Source: Symbiodinium natans
Lineage: Eukaryota > Sar > Dinophyceae > Suessiales > Symbiodiniaceae
Reading direction: 5' to 3'
Assembly: GCA_905221605.1 (NCBI GenBank)
Contig: CAJNDS010002665.1
Location: forward strand, 1 to 64,000
DNA: 64,000 nt
Part shown: one piece after another, positions 9,895-19,680 of the stretch
How positions within the stretch are numbered: position 1 is the first letter of the stretch
How the letters are laid out: each line of letters opens with the position of its first letter
Program-made: the position numbers and the translations under genes
Notes under the pieces: model-generated
Told to the model about the DNA's origin: nothing
The model's input: only the letters and a program-made list of their open reading frames with translations
Database searches by the model: none

Positions 9895-10559
9895 GCTCTT
9901 CCCTAAGAAGCGCTCCCAGCTACACTAATTCGCGGAGGGCTGAGGATTTAGGATATAGGGTCTTTGTAAGTGATAATACTCTGAAGCCTCAGCTCTGAAT
10001 AGGTCTTTGTGCCGGAAAAACAAACTGCCACTGTCACCGGCATCCATCTCGGAAAAGCCTTGCCCTAATCCCTAAACCCTAAGCCTAAAAGACGCCACGC
10101 TTCGCAGGCAGTGATTCCAGATAAGAAGCCGAGATGCTAAGCCCTGAACCCCCAATCCCCAAACTCCTAACCTCCTAAACCCCTAAACTCCTAAACCCCG
10201 AAACCCCTAAACCCTTAACCCCTAAACTCCTAAACCCCTAAAACCCTAAACCCCGAAGCCCCTAAACCCCGAAACCCCAAAACCTCTGAGCTCCTAAACT
10301 TGTAAACTCCGAAACTCCGAAATCCCTGAAATCCTAAACTCCTAAAACCTGAAACCCTCCACTTAACCCCTAAACTCCTAAACCCTAAACCCCGAAACCC
10401 CTACACCCCCCTATACTCCTAATCTCTAAACTCCTAAACTCCGACACCCCCAAACCCTAAACTCCGAATCCCTAGACCCCTAAACCCTAAACCCTAAACC
10501 TCCCTAAGAAGGAATCCTCCTACTAAACTCCCAAACCCTGAAACCCTAGAACCCTGGAG
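9895..10559. other. Degenerate CCCTAAACTCC-type repeat with possible terminal exon
   Basis: 10140-10500 is a degenerate run of CCCCTAAACTCCTAAAC-like units. At 10108-10140 an 11-codon segment after CTTCGCAG reads AVIPDKKPRC to TAA. 10003-10073 is open on both strands (minus: SGSLFFRHKDLFRAEASEYY), strand unresolved. Confidence 0.35.
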
Positions 10560-10794
10560 GAGCAGACGCAGAAACTGCGCAGCACCTGTGGTCAGAGTGT
10601 TGGCATAAGATTCAGGCCAGATGGGGTAGGTGGTCATAGGGCGAAAGGAGGGAGGATTCCTTCTTAGGGAGCTTTATGGTTTAGGGTTTAGGGTTCAGAG
10701 GGTTAAGCTCTGAACCCTGCCCTTACAGGAGGTCGTGGGCCACAGTGAGGATGGGGGCTCTGTTTGGCTAGAGCTTTGTAGTAGAATTACATGA
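10560..10794 (+). CDS. Two-exon gene fragment ending beside a family A element
   Basis: Exons 10560-10625 and 10729-10794. The first reads EQTQKLRSTCGQSVGIRF with donor GTAGGT; the acceptor CTGCCCTTACAG is good. The second is in phase and reads EVVGHSEDGGSVWLELCS to TGA at 10792, inside the left edge of the family A element. The intron contains short TTTAGGG repeats. Unknown product. Confidence 0.45.
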
Positions 10795-10940
10795 AGGTTC
10801 ATGGTACTTACTAACCAATTATAACTGTACTTATAACCCTACTTATAATTGGGATAACCCCTATAAGGCCCTTTAGGGGTATTATAAGTAGGGTTATAAG
10901 TACAGTTATAATTGGTTAGTAAGTACCATGAACCTTCAAG
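10790..10940. mobile_element. Family A inverted-repeat element, clean copy
   Basis: Near-perfect palindrome: CATGAAGGTTCATGGTACTT at the left, AAGTACCATGAACCTTCAAG at the right, arms of about 65 bp around an AAGGCCCTTTAGGGG centre. TA flanks both ends as a 2-bp target duplication. No open frame. Other copies: 11090, 16646, 17874, 22347, 24996. Confidence 0.9.
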
Positions 10941-11089
10941 TACCCTGTTGGTTAGTAGTTACAAAATTAGGCAGTGATTGCGAGAAGCGTTTAGAGAGTA
11001 AGGTTTAGGGCTCAGGGTCAGGTCATAGCTACCCCGCCCCCCCCCCCCCCCCCCGCCCGCCCGCCCAAACAAGACCCTACTTGAAGGTT

Positions 11090-11235
11090 CATGGTACTTA
11101 CTAACCAATTATAACTGGGCTTATAACCCTACTTATAATTGGGATAACCCCTAGAAGGCCCTTTAGGGGTATTATATTATAAGTAGGGTTATAAGTACAG
11201 TTATAATTGGTTAGTAAGTACCATGAACCTTCAAG
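11090..11235. mobile_element. Family A inverted-repeat element, clean copy
   Basis: CTTGAAGGTTCATGGTACTT...CCATGAACCTTCAAG, flanked by TA on both sides. About 95% identical to the copy 300 bp upstream, so a recent burst. No recognised exons beside it. Confidence 0.9.
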
Positions 11236-11370
11236 TAGTCCTAAGCCTCATATCTACGCACAACCTCTGAGGCATTTTTTAGGGTTTAGGGCTTAGGGTT
11301 CATTTAGGGTTCAGGGTTTTAGGGGGCAACCAAAAAAGAGCATCGCGGCTTTGCGCAGACATGACTGGCT

Positions 11371-11511
11371 GGTTCTTAGTAGGGAATGAGGGAACGAGGG
11401 CTCTATATATACCCTTTAAGGGATTAGGGTTAGGGTTTAGGGTTTAGGGTTTAGGGTTTAGGGTTTAGGGTTTACGTAGGGCCCTCATTCTCTCATTCCC
11501 TACTAAGAACC
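11371..11511. mobile_element. Family I element with a telomeric array inside
   Basis: GGTTCTTAGTAGGGAATGAG at the left is complementary to CTCATTCCCTACTAAGAACC at the right. Between the arms sit about seven TTTAGGG units (11423-11474). A partial relative lies at 61653-61690. Confidence 0.75.
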
Positions 11512-11672
11512 ACTGGGATGAGCTTACGGTACGGTGTTGAGGCTTGCCCCAGCCGGACTCTCTCTTCGACCCCGAAGGTAATAGAGAGGCCATGTCCGGA
11601 GAAGCCCTAAACCCGAAACCCTAAACTAAACCCTAAACCCGAAACCCTAAACCGGCCGAGTTTGTATCTGAG

Positions 11673-11741
11673 AGGAGGAGGAAGACGACAATGAGGAGCC
11701 AGAGGCCGAGGACGAGGAAGACGCCGACTCTGAGGAGCTTG
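11673..11741 (+). CDS. Acidic exon candidate
   Basis: After TATCTGAG and before GTAGGGTTTAGGG. Reads EEEDDNEEPEAEDEEDADSE, a strongly acidic low-complexity stretch as found in nuclear and chaperone proteins. Phase in 1, out 1. A purine-rich segment can give such a frame by composition, so moderate confidence. Confidence 0.35.
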
Positions 11742-11942
11742 GTAGGGTTTAGGGTTTAGGGTTTAGGGTTTCGGGTTTGGGGTTTGGGGTTTGGGGTTTA
11801 GGGTTTAGGGGTAGGGTTTAGGGGTAGGGTTTAGGGTTTAGGGGTAGGGTTTAGGGTTTAGGGTTTAGGGTTTTGGGTTTTGGGTTTTGGGTTTAGGGTT
11901 TAGGGTTTAGGGTTTAGGGGCCCTACACCCTGAACCCTCAAT

Positions 11943-12222
11943 TTGGGCCTACGGCTCGTCGGGCAGATCCTGACTGTAAGGGCAGGGCCTTGGCGTTAGG
12001 GTTCTGAGCGTTTCTTTCTGATTCTTTAGCAGGTTTAGGGTTCAGGGTTCAGGGTTTAGGGTTTAGGGTTAGCAGCCTGGCAATGTTTGGTTCACATTGT
12101 TGGTGGCCAACGTACACGTGGCTAGAAGCTCTGCTCCTGCCTTAAAGAATCTAGTGTCCATGGCGACGTCGGTGCATTGTGCGTCGACGAAGCCCCGATG
12201 TACACCCCGAATCAAAGTATAA
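11943..12222 (+). CDS. Two-exon 3' gene fragment with long terminal exon
   Basis: Exons 11943-11975 and 12076-12222. The donor is GTAAGG, with a good pyrimidine-rich acceptor at 12032 (TTTCTTTCTGATTCTTTAGCAG) and another at 12075 after short telomeric repeats; the latter keeps the frame. Reads LGLRLVGQILT then VWFTLLVANVHVARSSAP and more, 48 codons to TAA at 12220. A GA microsatellite follows in the presumed 3' untranslated region. Unknown product. Confidence 0.5.
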
Positions 12223-12573
12223 GGTTCAAGAGAGAGAGAGAGAGAGACACATAGCTGTGAATATTTGTACAACATGCACATGTTAATTACAGGTTATTAG
12301 GCTCCCTGGGACTCATTCACATGACCCAGAGTCGTGGCTGCGGGCTGTGGTGCTTCTCTTAATCGCCAGGTGGAGCTGTGAATCGTTGGGTGCTTTTGTG
12401 ATTTGGCATGCCCTAAATTCTAAAGCTTCTAAACCCTCCACCCTAGACCCTGAACCCTAAACCCGAAACCCTAAACCCTAAACCCTAAACCCTAAACCCT
12501 AAACCCTAAACCCTAAACCCTAAACCCTAAACCCTAAACCCTAAACCCCCCCCCCCCCCCCCTCTCCCCTAAG

Positions 12574-12889
12574 CGAAGTCCACGCCGCAAGGACGAGTTG
12601 CCGAAGGGGAGGGCTTCCAGGGCCACCCAGTTTCGAATGCCCGCCGTGCCCCCAAGCAGACGGAAGGGAGGAGCCATGGAGTGAGTAGGGTTTAGGGTTT
12701 AGGGTTTAGGGTTTAGGGTTTCGGGTTTCGGGTTTAGGGTTTCGGGCTCAGGGTGAACGGTTCAGGGTGCGAACGGTAGCTGAGTAGGCTCCCTCCTAAG
12801 CTTTCCCCTGCACCCAGACCTCTAGCTGCGGTTCCTTCTTGGGGTACCAACCCCGAGAAGCACCATGTGAAAACTTGCGGCGTCCCTAA
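12574..12889 (+). CDS. Two-exon 3' fragment, cysteines in last exon
   Basis: Exons 12574-12680 (after a C-run and CCCCTAAG; donor GTGAGTAGGGTTTAGGG) and 12818 to TAA at 12887 (acceptor CTTTCCCCTGCACCCAG). The last exon reads SSCGSFLGYQPREAPCEN. The first exon is open in all three frames; the phase that joins to exon 2 gives QGRVAEGEGFQGHPVSN. The stop lies in the first CCCTAA of the telomeric array. Confidence 0.4.
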
Positions 12890-13010
12890 ACCCTAAACCT
12901 TAAACCCCAAACCTTAAACCCCAAACCCCAAACCCCAAACCCCAAACCCTAAACCAAACCCCAAACCCCAAACCCCAAACCCTAAACCCTAAACCCTAAA
13001 CCCCAAAAAG

Positions 13011-13090
13011 GTCGAGGCCGACTTCGCCCTCGGGAACATGCGCTTGTCCAGCAGCTTCTTGTCGCGGCCTTGGCTTCATGCTACTTGAAT
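13011..13090 (+). CDS. Exon candidate, frame unresolved
   Basis: Bounded by CCCCAAAAAG and GTTTACGGTACTTA, the latter the left edge of a decayed family A element. Open in all three frames; one carries SGTCACPAASCRG, another EADFALGNMRLSSSF. Confidence 0.3.
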
Positions 13091-13390
13091 GTTTACGGTA
13101 CTTATTAGGGTTTAGGGTTTAGGGTTTAGGGTTACGTATCCCCCTAAGTCCCCCAAGTAGGTTATAAGTAGACTTATGATAACAACTGTGGTTATAATAG
13201 GGTTTAGGGTTTAGGGTTTGGGTTTGGGGCAGATTGAGGCCTCACCCCCTACGCTCTAGGGTCCTGCTTTAGGGTTTGTGGTTTAGGGGGCGCATAGGCA
13301 ATGGTTTAGGGTTGACTTATAACCCGATTTTCGCCACGTTGGGGAACTTGAAGTTCCAAGTAGAGGTGGGGATTCAAACAGATACCGACC
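13091..13390. repeat. Decayed family A element and telomeric repeats
   Basis: GTTTACGGTACTTATTAGGG at the left, GGTTATAAGTAGACTTATGATAAC inside, and AACTTGAAGTTCC further right; a TTTAGGG array is inserted at 13110-13131. Confidence 0.4.
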
Positions 13391-13568
13391 CCAAACCCTG
13401 AAGCCTAAACCCTAAACCCTAAACCCTAAACCCTAAACCCCCAACCCTAAACCCTAAACCCTAAACCCTAAACCCTAAACCCTAAACCCTAAGTTAGGGC
13501 TTATGGTTTAGAGTTTAGGGTTTTAGGGTTTCGGGTTGAGGGTTTAGGGTTTAGGGCGCTTTTTCAAG

Positions 13569-13761
13569 AACAAGCACTCCAGCAAGGAGTACACCAGGCC
13601 GGATGTTTGGCATCCACCACAGGCATTGCTGCCACAGAAGGGTTTAGGGTTTAGGGTTTAAGGTTTAGGGTTCAGTGTAATTAGTTTCCGGCAAAGCTGC
13701 CTTCCTTCGAAGGAAGTACTGAGCAACAGCTTGCCAACCGTGGGATCAAGCCTGGCATAGC
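13569..13761 (+). CDS. Two exon candidates
   Basis: Segments 13569-13641 (after CTTTTTCAAG, before GTTTAGGG) and 13697-13761 (after CCGGCAAAG, before GTAACA). Good single-frame readings are NKHSSKEYTRPDVWHPPQAL and SFEGSTEQQLANRGIKPG, but those two frames do not join at these exact borders, so at least one border is off. Confidence 0.35.
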
Positions 13762-13789
13762 GTAACATGTTTACCAATACCGGTCTCAA

Positions 13790-13968
13790 TCTACTAGTTG
13801 CTCAAGGCACCCCCCCCCCCCCCAAAAAAAAAAAAAGTTGCTCAAGAACCCCCCTTCAAAAAAACACAAAACAAAAACCAACAGCAATATCCGCTTTACT
13901 GCCCTTACAGGGAAGAGTATTTTCTAGATTTGTTTGGGGGGGGGTTCTTAAGAAACCAGTAACAATGA
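13790..13968. mobile_element. Family C element with C and A runs
   Basis: GTTGCTCAAG...GTTCTTAAGAAAC ends with the family C CTTTACTGCCCTTACAGGG core; an internal C14A13 run is inserted and a GTTGCTCAAG repeat follows it. Confidence 0.55.
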
Positions 13969-14244
13969 AAAGGGGTGTGGCAGGCAGCACTCGATCATGT
14001 TAATGCACGCCAAAAGGATTTAGGTTCCCAGGTCCCAACACAAGCTATTGCATCGGCCACTTCACTTGGCTTTCTTCTGGCTGGTTCCTTTAACTTGCGC
14101 CTTTTGGGTTTTGGTAGAAACTACCAATAGTACCCTAAAGTCTGAAACCCTAAACCCTAAAAATCCCTAAAGCTTAATACCCTAAACCCTAAACCCTAAA
14201 CCCTAAACCCTAAACCCTAAACCCTCGGAGTTTGCCCCAGGCAG

Positions 14245-14580
14245 AGTGTCACCACGCTCACGACGTCGGAGCGCCGCCGCCTGATCTTCGGGCGCGGTGC
14301 CCGGCTCCTGCTCAGAGGATCCCACAATGATAGGGTTTAGGGTTTAGGGTTTAGGGTTTAGGGTTTAGGGTGGAGGGTTTAGGGTTTAGGGTTTAGGGTT
14401 TAGGGTTTAGGGTTGCAGTGTAGGGTTCAGCGTTTTGGGGTTTAGGGTTTAGGGTTTCGGGCTTTGGGGTTTAGGATTTGGGGTTTAGGGCTTAGGGGGT
14501 TTGCCACGAAGTTTCTCGATCCGGATCCCAGAAGCTCTTTGAGTGTAAGAAGCCTTCGCAGAAAACTCCCTCAGCAATAT
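14245..14580 (+). CDS. Two-exon fragment across a TTTAGGG-rich intron
   Basis: Exons 14245-14334 and 14512-14580, both phase 0. Acceptors CCCCAGGCAG and GCCACGAAG, donors GTTTAGGG and GTACTC. Reads SVTTLTTSERRRLIFGRG and then FLDPDPRSSLSVRSLRRK. The 177-bp intron is almost entirely telomeric repeat. Arginine/serine-rich; unknown product. Confidence 0.45.
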
Positions 14581-15201
14581 GTACTCTCATCATATTATAT
14601 ATGTGTACGTATGAAAACATAACATTTAAGCTTCATATTTTTTACATACAATACATAGTTTTTTATATTGATATGGCCAGAGACCACTCAGTTTGAAAAC
14701 TACGCGGCCCGCCTCTGCCGGGGCATGCCTCGAATCCCTTGACGCGCGCACCAGCACCAGCACAACGAAACACCAACATGCAGGTCGGATATCCTCTGCA
14801 GCTGAGGCGGGGCTTTAGGGTTCAGGATTTGGGGTCTAGGCTTTCGGGGCCAGGAGGGGGAGCGGAGTTGGATGTAAACCCAAACTCTCATTCCCAATTC
14901 CCAATCCCCAATCGCCAAAGCCCTTAACTCTTCCTAAACCCCAAAGCCCTTAACCCAGAACACAAAGAGCCCAGTACCCCTTCAACAAGGAATATGCCAT
15001 AAATCAGTTGAAGGATCCCTATGTACCTTAATCAGGTATGTTCCTTGATTAAGGGGTACTTGGAAGATGTGCTTGACTTAGGAAGTCTACTTTGTCTCCC
15101 CTAGAAACGCTCTTATAACCCCCGTAACCTAAACACAAGTACCAATATCCCATCTTAAAACCCTAAACCCTAAACCCTAAACCCAAAATGCCGCTACACA
15201 G
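14581..15201. other. AT-rich stretch, family J element, no firm gene
   Basis: 14581-14700 is AT-rich. 14704-14815 is open in several frames on both strands. 14967-15064 is a family J element: CAGTACCCCTTCAACAAGG...CCTTGATTAAGGGGTACTTGG, related to the one spliced out at 52727. 15150-15185 is CCCTAAA array. Confidence 0.4.
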
Positions 15202-15635
15202 GGGGCACGGAGGCTTGGGCTTCGGATGTTTGTGCGAGAAGGACTGACGTTCTGTGTTTGTTCTGTTTGGGGTTTTTGGGCGCGGGGGGGGGGGGAACAC
15301 AACATATAGTTTTTCATAGTGCCCCAACAATGGTGCAGAAAATGCCCCAATCCCTAACATTATGCCCCATTCAGCTCAAGGAAATGCGTGAAGATTCGGG
15401 GAAGCCACGGTAGGTCCTTCGGATATGTGTCCGAAACCCTAAGCCCTAAACCCTAAACCCCAAACCCTAGCCCTAAACCCTCGCCCTAAACCCTCAACCC
15501 CAAACCCTAAACCCGAAACCCTAAACCCTAAACCCTAAACCCTGAACCCTAAAACCTCAAGCCCTAAACCCCCTCTCCCAACCCTGGAGAAGCCTTGCGT
15601 CGACCTCCTGGCGCCTAATCAACTCAACATCCTAA
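15202..15635 (+). CDS. Three-exon 3' gene fragment
   Basis: Exons 15202-15264, 15375-15409 and 15590-15635, phases continuous to TAA at 15633. Acceptors GCTACACAG, CCATTCAG and CCTGGAG; donors GTTTGGGG and GTAGGT. Reads GARRLGLRMFVREGLTFC, LKEMREDSGKP and RSLASTSWRLINSTS. The second intron carries CCCTAAA-type repeats. Unknown product. Confidence 0.45.
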
Positions 15636-15857
15636 GCCCCTAAACTCCTAAACGGTTTAGGGTTTAGGGTTTGGGGTTTGGGGTTTAGGGTTCCTAAACT
15701 CTAAACTCCTAACCTCCAAGCCCTAAACTCTTTAAGTCCCGACCATCACAACTCTTTGCCCTTGCGAAGCTGGCAGGCTCCGACGTCAGGTGGGAAGTTA
15801 CTTCCAATTGTTTTGCACTTTTCACTTAGGGGACCCCGGAATTATAGCGTGCTTATA

Positions 15858-15955
15858 ACCCAATTGTAACCATGTTAGGGCACTTACGGCTCAGAAGTGG
15901 GTTATGGGTACATTCATATCTGGGCTATAAGTACCATGAACCTCCAAGTATTGTC
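15858..15955. mobile_element. Decayed family A relative
   Basis: Contains TTATAACCCAATTGTAAC and a right end GGCTATAAGTACCATGAACCTCCAAGTA; the left end is lost. Family A subtype with CTCCAAG terminus. Confidence 0.5.
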
Positions 15956-15990
15956 CTTTTTGTTGTAGGGCTAAGGGTTTAGGGCTTAGG

Positions 15991-16450
15991 ATGCTTGATG
16001 CACCTCTTCATGTACAAAGGGGTGCCCCTTCACCTGGATACAAGGCAGCCACGGCCAAAATCTCGACAGTTATTTGGAAACTGCCCAGATGTATAGCGAC
16101 TTACGACGAGGGCCGGCCACCTCCCCCAACCCCTTATAGTGAAAAGCAGGGTTCTATTGGCCCTGGAAGTTGGGTTGGAGGTATTTCCATAAGTGCCTCA
16201 ACTGCAGCTAGTCTAGTACGGGGGGGTGTCTGTCCCTGTACTGACCAGCCATTGTGTGCTGGTAGTGGATTCTGACAAAGCGATCCAACCAAACGACGTG
16301 GGTACTTTGCGATTCCACCGTATTGATAACGGGGGCGCTTGCCGTGTCCCTGTCCGTGTACACACCCCGCCGTGGAGTCGCAGCGACGATGAAGGCCATA
16401 CTCCCTCAAAATCCTGTGAGAAGGGCATCTCGAGACAAGTAAGCCCAAGA
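15991..16450 (+). CDS. Repeat-free block with long overlapping frames
   Basis: 460 bp without telomeric repeat. A + frame from ATG 15991 to TGA 16273 has 94 residues (for example YKAATAKISTVIWKLPRC); a second + frame at 16226-16465 reads VPVLTSHCVLVVDSDKAIQP; minus frames of 63-104 codons overlap. Either strand could be coding. Length and lack of repeats set it apart from its surroundings. Unknown product. Confidence 0.35.
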
Positions 16451-16547
16451 AGCCCTAAACCCTGAACCCTAAACCCTAAACCCTAAACTTTACTGAGGCT
16501 AAAGCCTAAACACCACATTTCCTGGGCATCCTGTTGTGATCTCATGG

Positions 16548-16620
16548 CGGGAAGGATAGTGCCAACTGCCGCGCAGGATGCAGTTGATCCTCAGCACCAG
16601 CCCTCGCTGCCCCCCCCCCC
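16548..16620 (+). CDS. Weak exon candidate before a C-run
   Basis: The frame reads AGRIVPTAAQDAVDPQHQPS and runs into a C13 tract; no clear donor. Confidence 0.2.
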
Positions 16621-16645
16621 CCCAACCAAAACTGACTTAAGAGTA

Positions 16646-16796
16646 CTTGAAGGTTCATGGTACTTACTGACCAATTATAACTGGGCTTATAACCCTACTT
16701 ATAATTGGGATAACCCCTATAAGGCCCTTTAGGGGTATTATAAGTAGGGTTCTAAGTACAGTTATAATTTGTTAGTAAGTACCATGAACCTTCAAG
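16646..16796. mobile_element. Family A inverted-repeat element, clean copy
   Basis: CTTGAAGGTTCATGG...CCATGAACCTTCAAG with TA on both flanks. One arm has T-for-A changes relative to other copies. Confidence 0.9.
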
Positions 16797-17023
16797 TACC
16801 CTAGACTTAGACCCTGAGCCGTAAACCCCAAACTAGAAGGTCTTATGTGCAGGGTTTACAAGGGCTTGTTGTTTACCGCTCAGGGTTAAGAATGTTTTCT
16901 GGCTTAGGGCTTAGGGAGCAGGATGTTGTGTGGTCTGGAGTTTAGGACGTTTTGAGGTTTAGGATCTAGGTGTTAGGGTTAGCATGCTAGACCACTCAAC
17001 TTCCAACCTACGTTGCTACCTTT

Positions 17024-17112
17024 TGCTTAAGAACCCCCCAAACAATGAAAATGCTGTTCCTCATAAGGGTAATAGGGGGATTACTGTCTTTTAGGGGATT
17101 CTTAAGCAAATA
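17024..17112. mobile_element. Family C element, compact copy
   Basis: TTTGCTTAAGAACCCCCC...GGGGATTCTTAAGCAAA, with CCTCATAAGGGTAATAGGGGG in the centre; about 90 bp. Confidence 0.65.
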
Positions 17113-17203
17113 GTATATTAATCTAGTAGTAATGAAGCTCAAGTGATGAACCTCCTGGGGTGATGGCTGGGTTGCATCAAGGTCGCGTGTGACGCGTGAC
17201 CAG

Positions 17204-17419
17204 ATGCAGGGTGCTGATGTCTCTAGACACTAGCGGATGTGAAACAACCTGTGCGTCAGCGCCCTTAACAGTGAGTAAACCCTAAACCCCGAACCCTAAA
17301 CCCCAGAACCCTAAACCCTAAACCCCTCCCACCCCAAGCAATCAATCCTGTTGCAGGATGCTTAATGTCGTTGAAGTTTACACTCGGCTTCTCTGAGTTT
17401 CGGGCGACCAGGCTTTGGG
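17204..17419 (+). CDS. Two exon candidates, cysteine-rich
   Basis: 17204-17270: acceptor GCGTGACCAG, donor GTGAGT, reads CRVLMSLDTSGCETTCASAP, three cysteines. 17357-17419: acceptor AATCCTGTTGCAG, donor GTTTAGGG, reads CLMSLKFTLGFSEFRATR. Splice sites are good but the two frames do not join directly, so an exon is missing or they belong to different genes. Confidence 0.4.
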
Positions 17420-17862
17420 GTTTAGGGACCGTAAGCCTAAACCCTACACCCTAAACCCTAAACCCTAAGCCCTGGTTTGGGGAATCGGTGAGGGGATGCC
17501 ATGCCCTAAACCTAAGCCGTTTAGAAAGCCCCCAGGCATGCCTTTTATTGGTTTAGGGTTTCGGGCAGAGGGTTTAGGGTTTAGGGTTTAGGGTGAGTAT
17601 TTTTCAAGGGGCTAAAGGAGGCACCCTTGTAAGGGACCTTAGGGGTTATCCAGGGGTTATTTGGGGGGTCACTTAGGGAAAAAAAGTGTGTGTATATATA
17701 TATACATATAAATAAGAGCTTTGTGGTACTTTACTGTAACTTTAGATCCTTAGCCTTTTTGGGTTTATTGGGTTCCTTAACAAGGCAGCTAAGATTTTTA
17801 ATTTTTTAGCTACCCTTCTGAGTGGAGCCCAGAGAGGGTGTTAAAAGGGGAATCAGACTTAG

Positions 17863-18072
17863 GGTCTCTTCTGCTTGAAGGTTCATGGTACTTACTAACC
17901 AATTATAAGCTGTACTTATAACCCTACTTCTAATACCCCTTATAAGGGCCTTAGAGGGGTTATCCGAATTATAAGTAGGGTTATAAGCCCAGTTATAATT
18001 GGTTAGTAAGTACCATGAACCTTCAAGTAGGGGGTCCCGCCTTACACCCCTTAAGCTGTGCATTCACTGAGG
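17863..18072 (+). CDS. Exon pair joined across a family A element
   Basis: Exons 17863-17880 (SLLLE) and 18028-18072 (GGPALHPLSCAFTE). Removing GTTCATGG...CTTCAAG joins them in phase, giving SLLLEVGGPALHPLSC. Downstream the frame stays open to 18272 (VSQPQLPSPPTSR) and the true donor is uncertain. Confidence 0.4.
17874..18027. mobile_element. Family A element
   Basis: CTTGAAGGTTCATGGTACTT...CCATGAACCTTCAAG. The palindrome centre is CCTTATAAGGGCCTTAGAGGGG. Flanking dinucleotides are TG and TA, so one target-duplication copy has mutated. Confidence 0.88.
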
Positions 18073-18453
18073 GTGTAGGGGGCCTTGAGGTGTCACAACC
18101 TCAACTCCCATCCCCACCTACCTCAAGAACACGAAACGTAGGTTTTGCAGGAGGCTTCCCCCCACACACTGCAGTTTTAATCCTAAGCCCTAAACTTATA
18201 AAACCTGAAGCCTATTGGCAGTATCCTCCCTCCTCTCCTGATGCCTTCCTGATGTTGTGGCCTTCACTCTAAACACCTCAACCATCCACGAACACCTCAA
18301 CCATCCACGAAACTCTAAGCCCCCAAACTTCTCAAAGCGGACCCTAAACCCCAAACCCCAAACCCGAAGCCCAAAACCCTAAACCCTAAACCGTATACCC
18401 TAAACCCTAAACCCTAAACCCTAAACCCTAAACCCTAAACCCTGGACCCTAAG

Positions 18454-18517
18454 CCACATCATCGACAAGCTTTGTCGCACGCAACTGCGGCCCGCGAGTC
18501 GCGCCGAATCGGGTTCA
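18454..18517 (+). CDS. Exon candidate
   Basis: CCCTAAG precedes and GTGTGAAAGCC follows. Reads HIIDKLCRTQLRPASRAESG. Phase in 2, out 0. Confidence 0.35.
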
Positions 18518-18617
18518 GTGTGAAAGCCAGTGGGCTGGTACTGCTTTTTTTGTTTTGTGGAGGTTTAGGGTTTAGGGTTTTGGGTTTAGGGTTTAGGGTT
18601 TAGGGTTTAGGGCTTAG

Positions 18618-18889
18618 GGAGCTCGACTTTGTTAAGACTCCCAAAGCAGCTACTCTCAACAACTGCATCGAGCCTGACACACACCCACACCAGGCACGAG
18701 CCCCAAACCCTGAAACCCTCGAACCCAACGATCCAACTCCCACCCTAGACACTCTAAGCCCTCTCAACCTCGCTCGACGTTTAGGGTTTAGGTTCGGGTT
18801 TAGATTGCACATACTTATATCGTTCGGATCATGCTCCTCCTTGGCATCGTGCTGGCTGCGTGCCAGACCGCCACCCGGATGCGATGTGA
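18618..18889 (+). CDS. Two-exon 3' fragment; alternative signal-peptide frame
   Basis: Exons 18618-18778 and 18804-18889. The first is 53 codons (ELDFVKTPKAATLNNCIEP, DPTPTLDTLSPLNLAR) with donor GTTTAGGG. The second joins in phase after GGGTTTAG and reads HCTYLYRSDHAPPWHRAGC to TGA at 18887. The intron would be only 25 nt. In another frame 18831-18890 reads MLLLGIVLAACQTATRM before GTGAGT, which looks like a signal-peptide first exon; both cannot be right. Confidence 0.4.
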
Positions 18890-18968
18890 TGTGAGTACGT
18901 GAATATTTGGGGCCCAAAAGCTAGGTCACGCGGGCGTTAGCGGCCCTGGACCGTTTGCACCAGGAAAT

Positions 18969-19415
18969 GTGGTTTTAACTTACGCCGGGCAGTGTTCGCA
19001 CGTTGAAAGGGTTTCTTTTGGTGGCATTCATTTTTCAGGACTTGGAGTGAATGTATTGTTGAAAAGTACCACGCCTGGCGGTGTTTTCAGCATTTCGCAG
19101 TGTTTATTTTGGGGATATGTTTTTGCGAGTTCTGTGCGTTTCGGTTTGTGTTTTGTGAGTGTTCAGGAGCTGCAATGTGGTCTTATGTGGAAAAGCACCA
19201 CGCCCGCCAGTGCTTTCAGCGTTTCGCATGTTTTTTGGGGGGCTGGGGTGTTCAGGGTGCAACGGGCTTGCAGTGGTTCAAGTTTAGGGCTTTGGGGTTG
19301 CGCAGAGACGTCAAGCTCGGAAAGCACGGTTTGGTCGCGAAAGGCATGGACGCTTGTGACAGATTTTCTTGTTCTGCATGTGCAGTATGTTGTACAAAGA
19401 CGCGAAACGCTGTAA
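18969..19415 (+). CDS. Open frame with an internal in-frame repeat
   Basis: 148-codon frame in a 540-bp stretch without telomeric repeats. Two parallel segments, KSTTPGGVFSISQCLFWG and KSTTPASAFSVSHVFWG, lie about 45 codons apart, and the DNA between them is also weakly repeated. Either a repeated-domain protein or a short satellite that happens to stay open. Uncertain. Confidence 0.3.
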   Translation: MVLTYAGQCSHVERVSFGGIHFSGLGVNVLLKSTTPGGVFSISQCLFWGYVFASSVRFGLCFVSVQELQCGLMWKSTTPASAFSVSHVFWGAGVFRVQRACSGSSLGLWGCAETSSSESTVWSRKAWTLVTDFLVLHVQYVVQRRETL

Positions 19416-19453
19416 ATACCAGTGTTTTTTTCGGCATGCACGCAATATGAATG

Positions 19454-19460
19454 CCCCCCC

Positions 19461-19509
<49 letters not shown>

Positions 19510-19532
19510 ACCCTCCCCCCCACCCCCCCCGC
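19454..19532. repeat. Long poly-C tract
   Basis: C-run of about 55 bases with a few A and T interruptions. It inflates the long minus-strand frame 19252-19992 with a polyglycine tract. Such C-runs recur at 11038, 12546, 36150, 48120 and 54731. Confidence 0.95.
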
Positions 19533-19584
19533 TAAAACCCGCGTGAGCAAAAACTACAGTGGGCACCGAAAAGGATCTGCTATT

Positions 19585-19680
19585 GGGGCATAAGGGCACC
19601 GAAAAGGGGGATTCTGGAAAACCCCTGTTTGTGGAAGCCTTATGTCTATGTGGTTTTTTGGTCCCTGGTATATAGTATAT
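19585..19680. mobile_element. Family K element, partial
   Basis: Shares ATTGGGGCATAAGGGC...GGGGGATTCTGGAAA...GTTTGTGGAAGCC with copies at 30420-30525 and 41538-41672 (consensus CCCCATAAGGGGGATTCTGGAAA). Confidence 0.5.
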
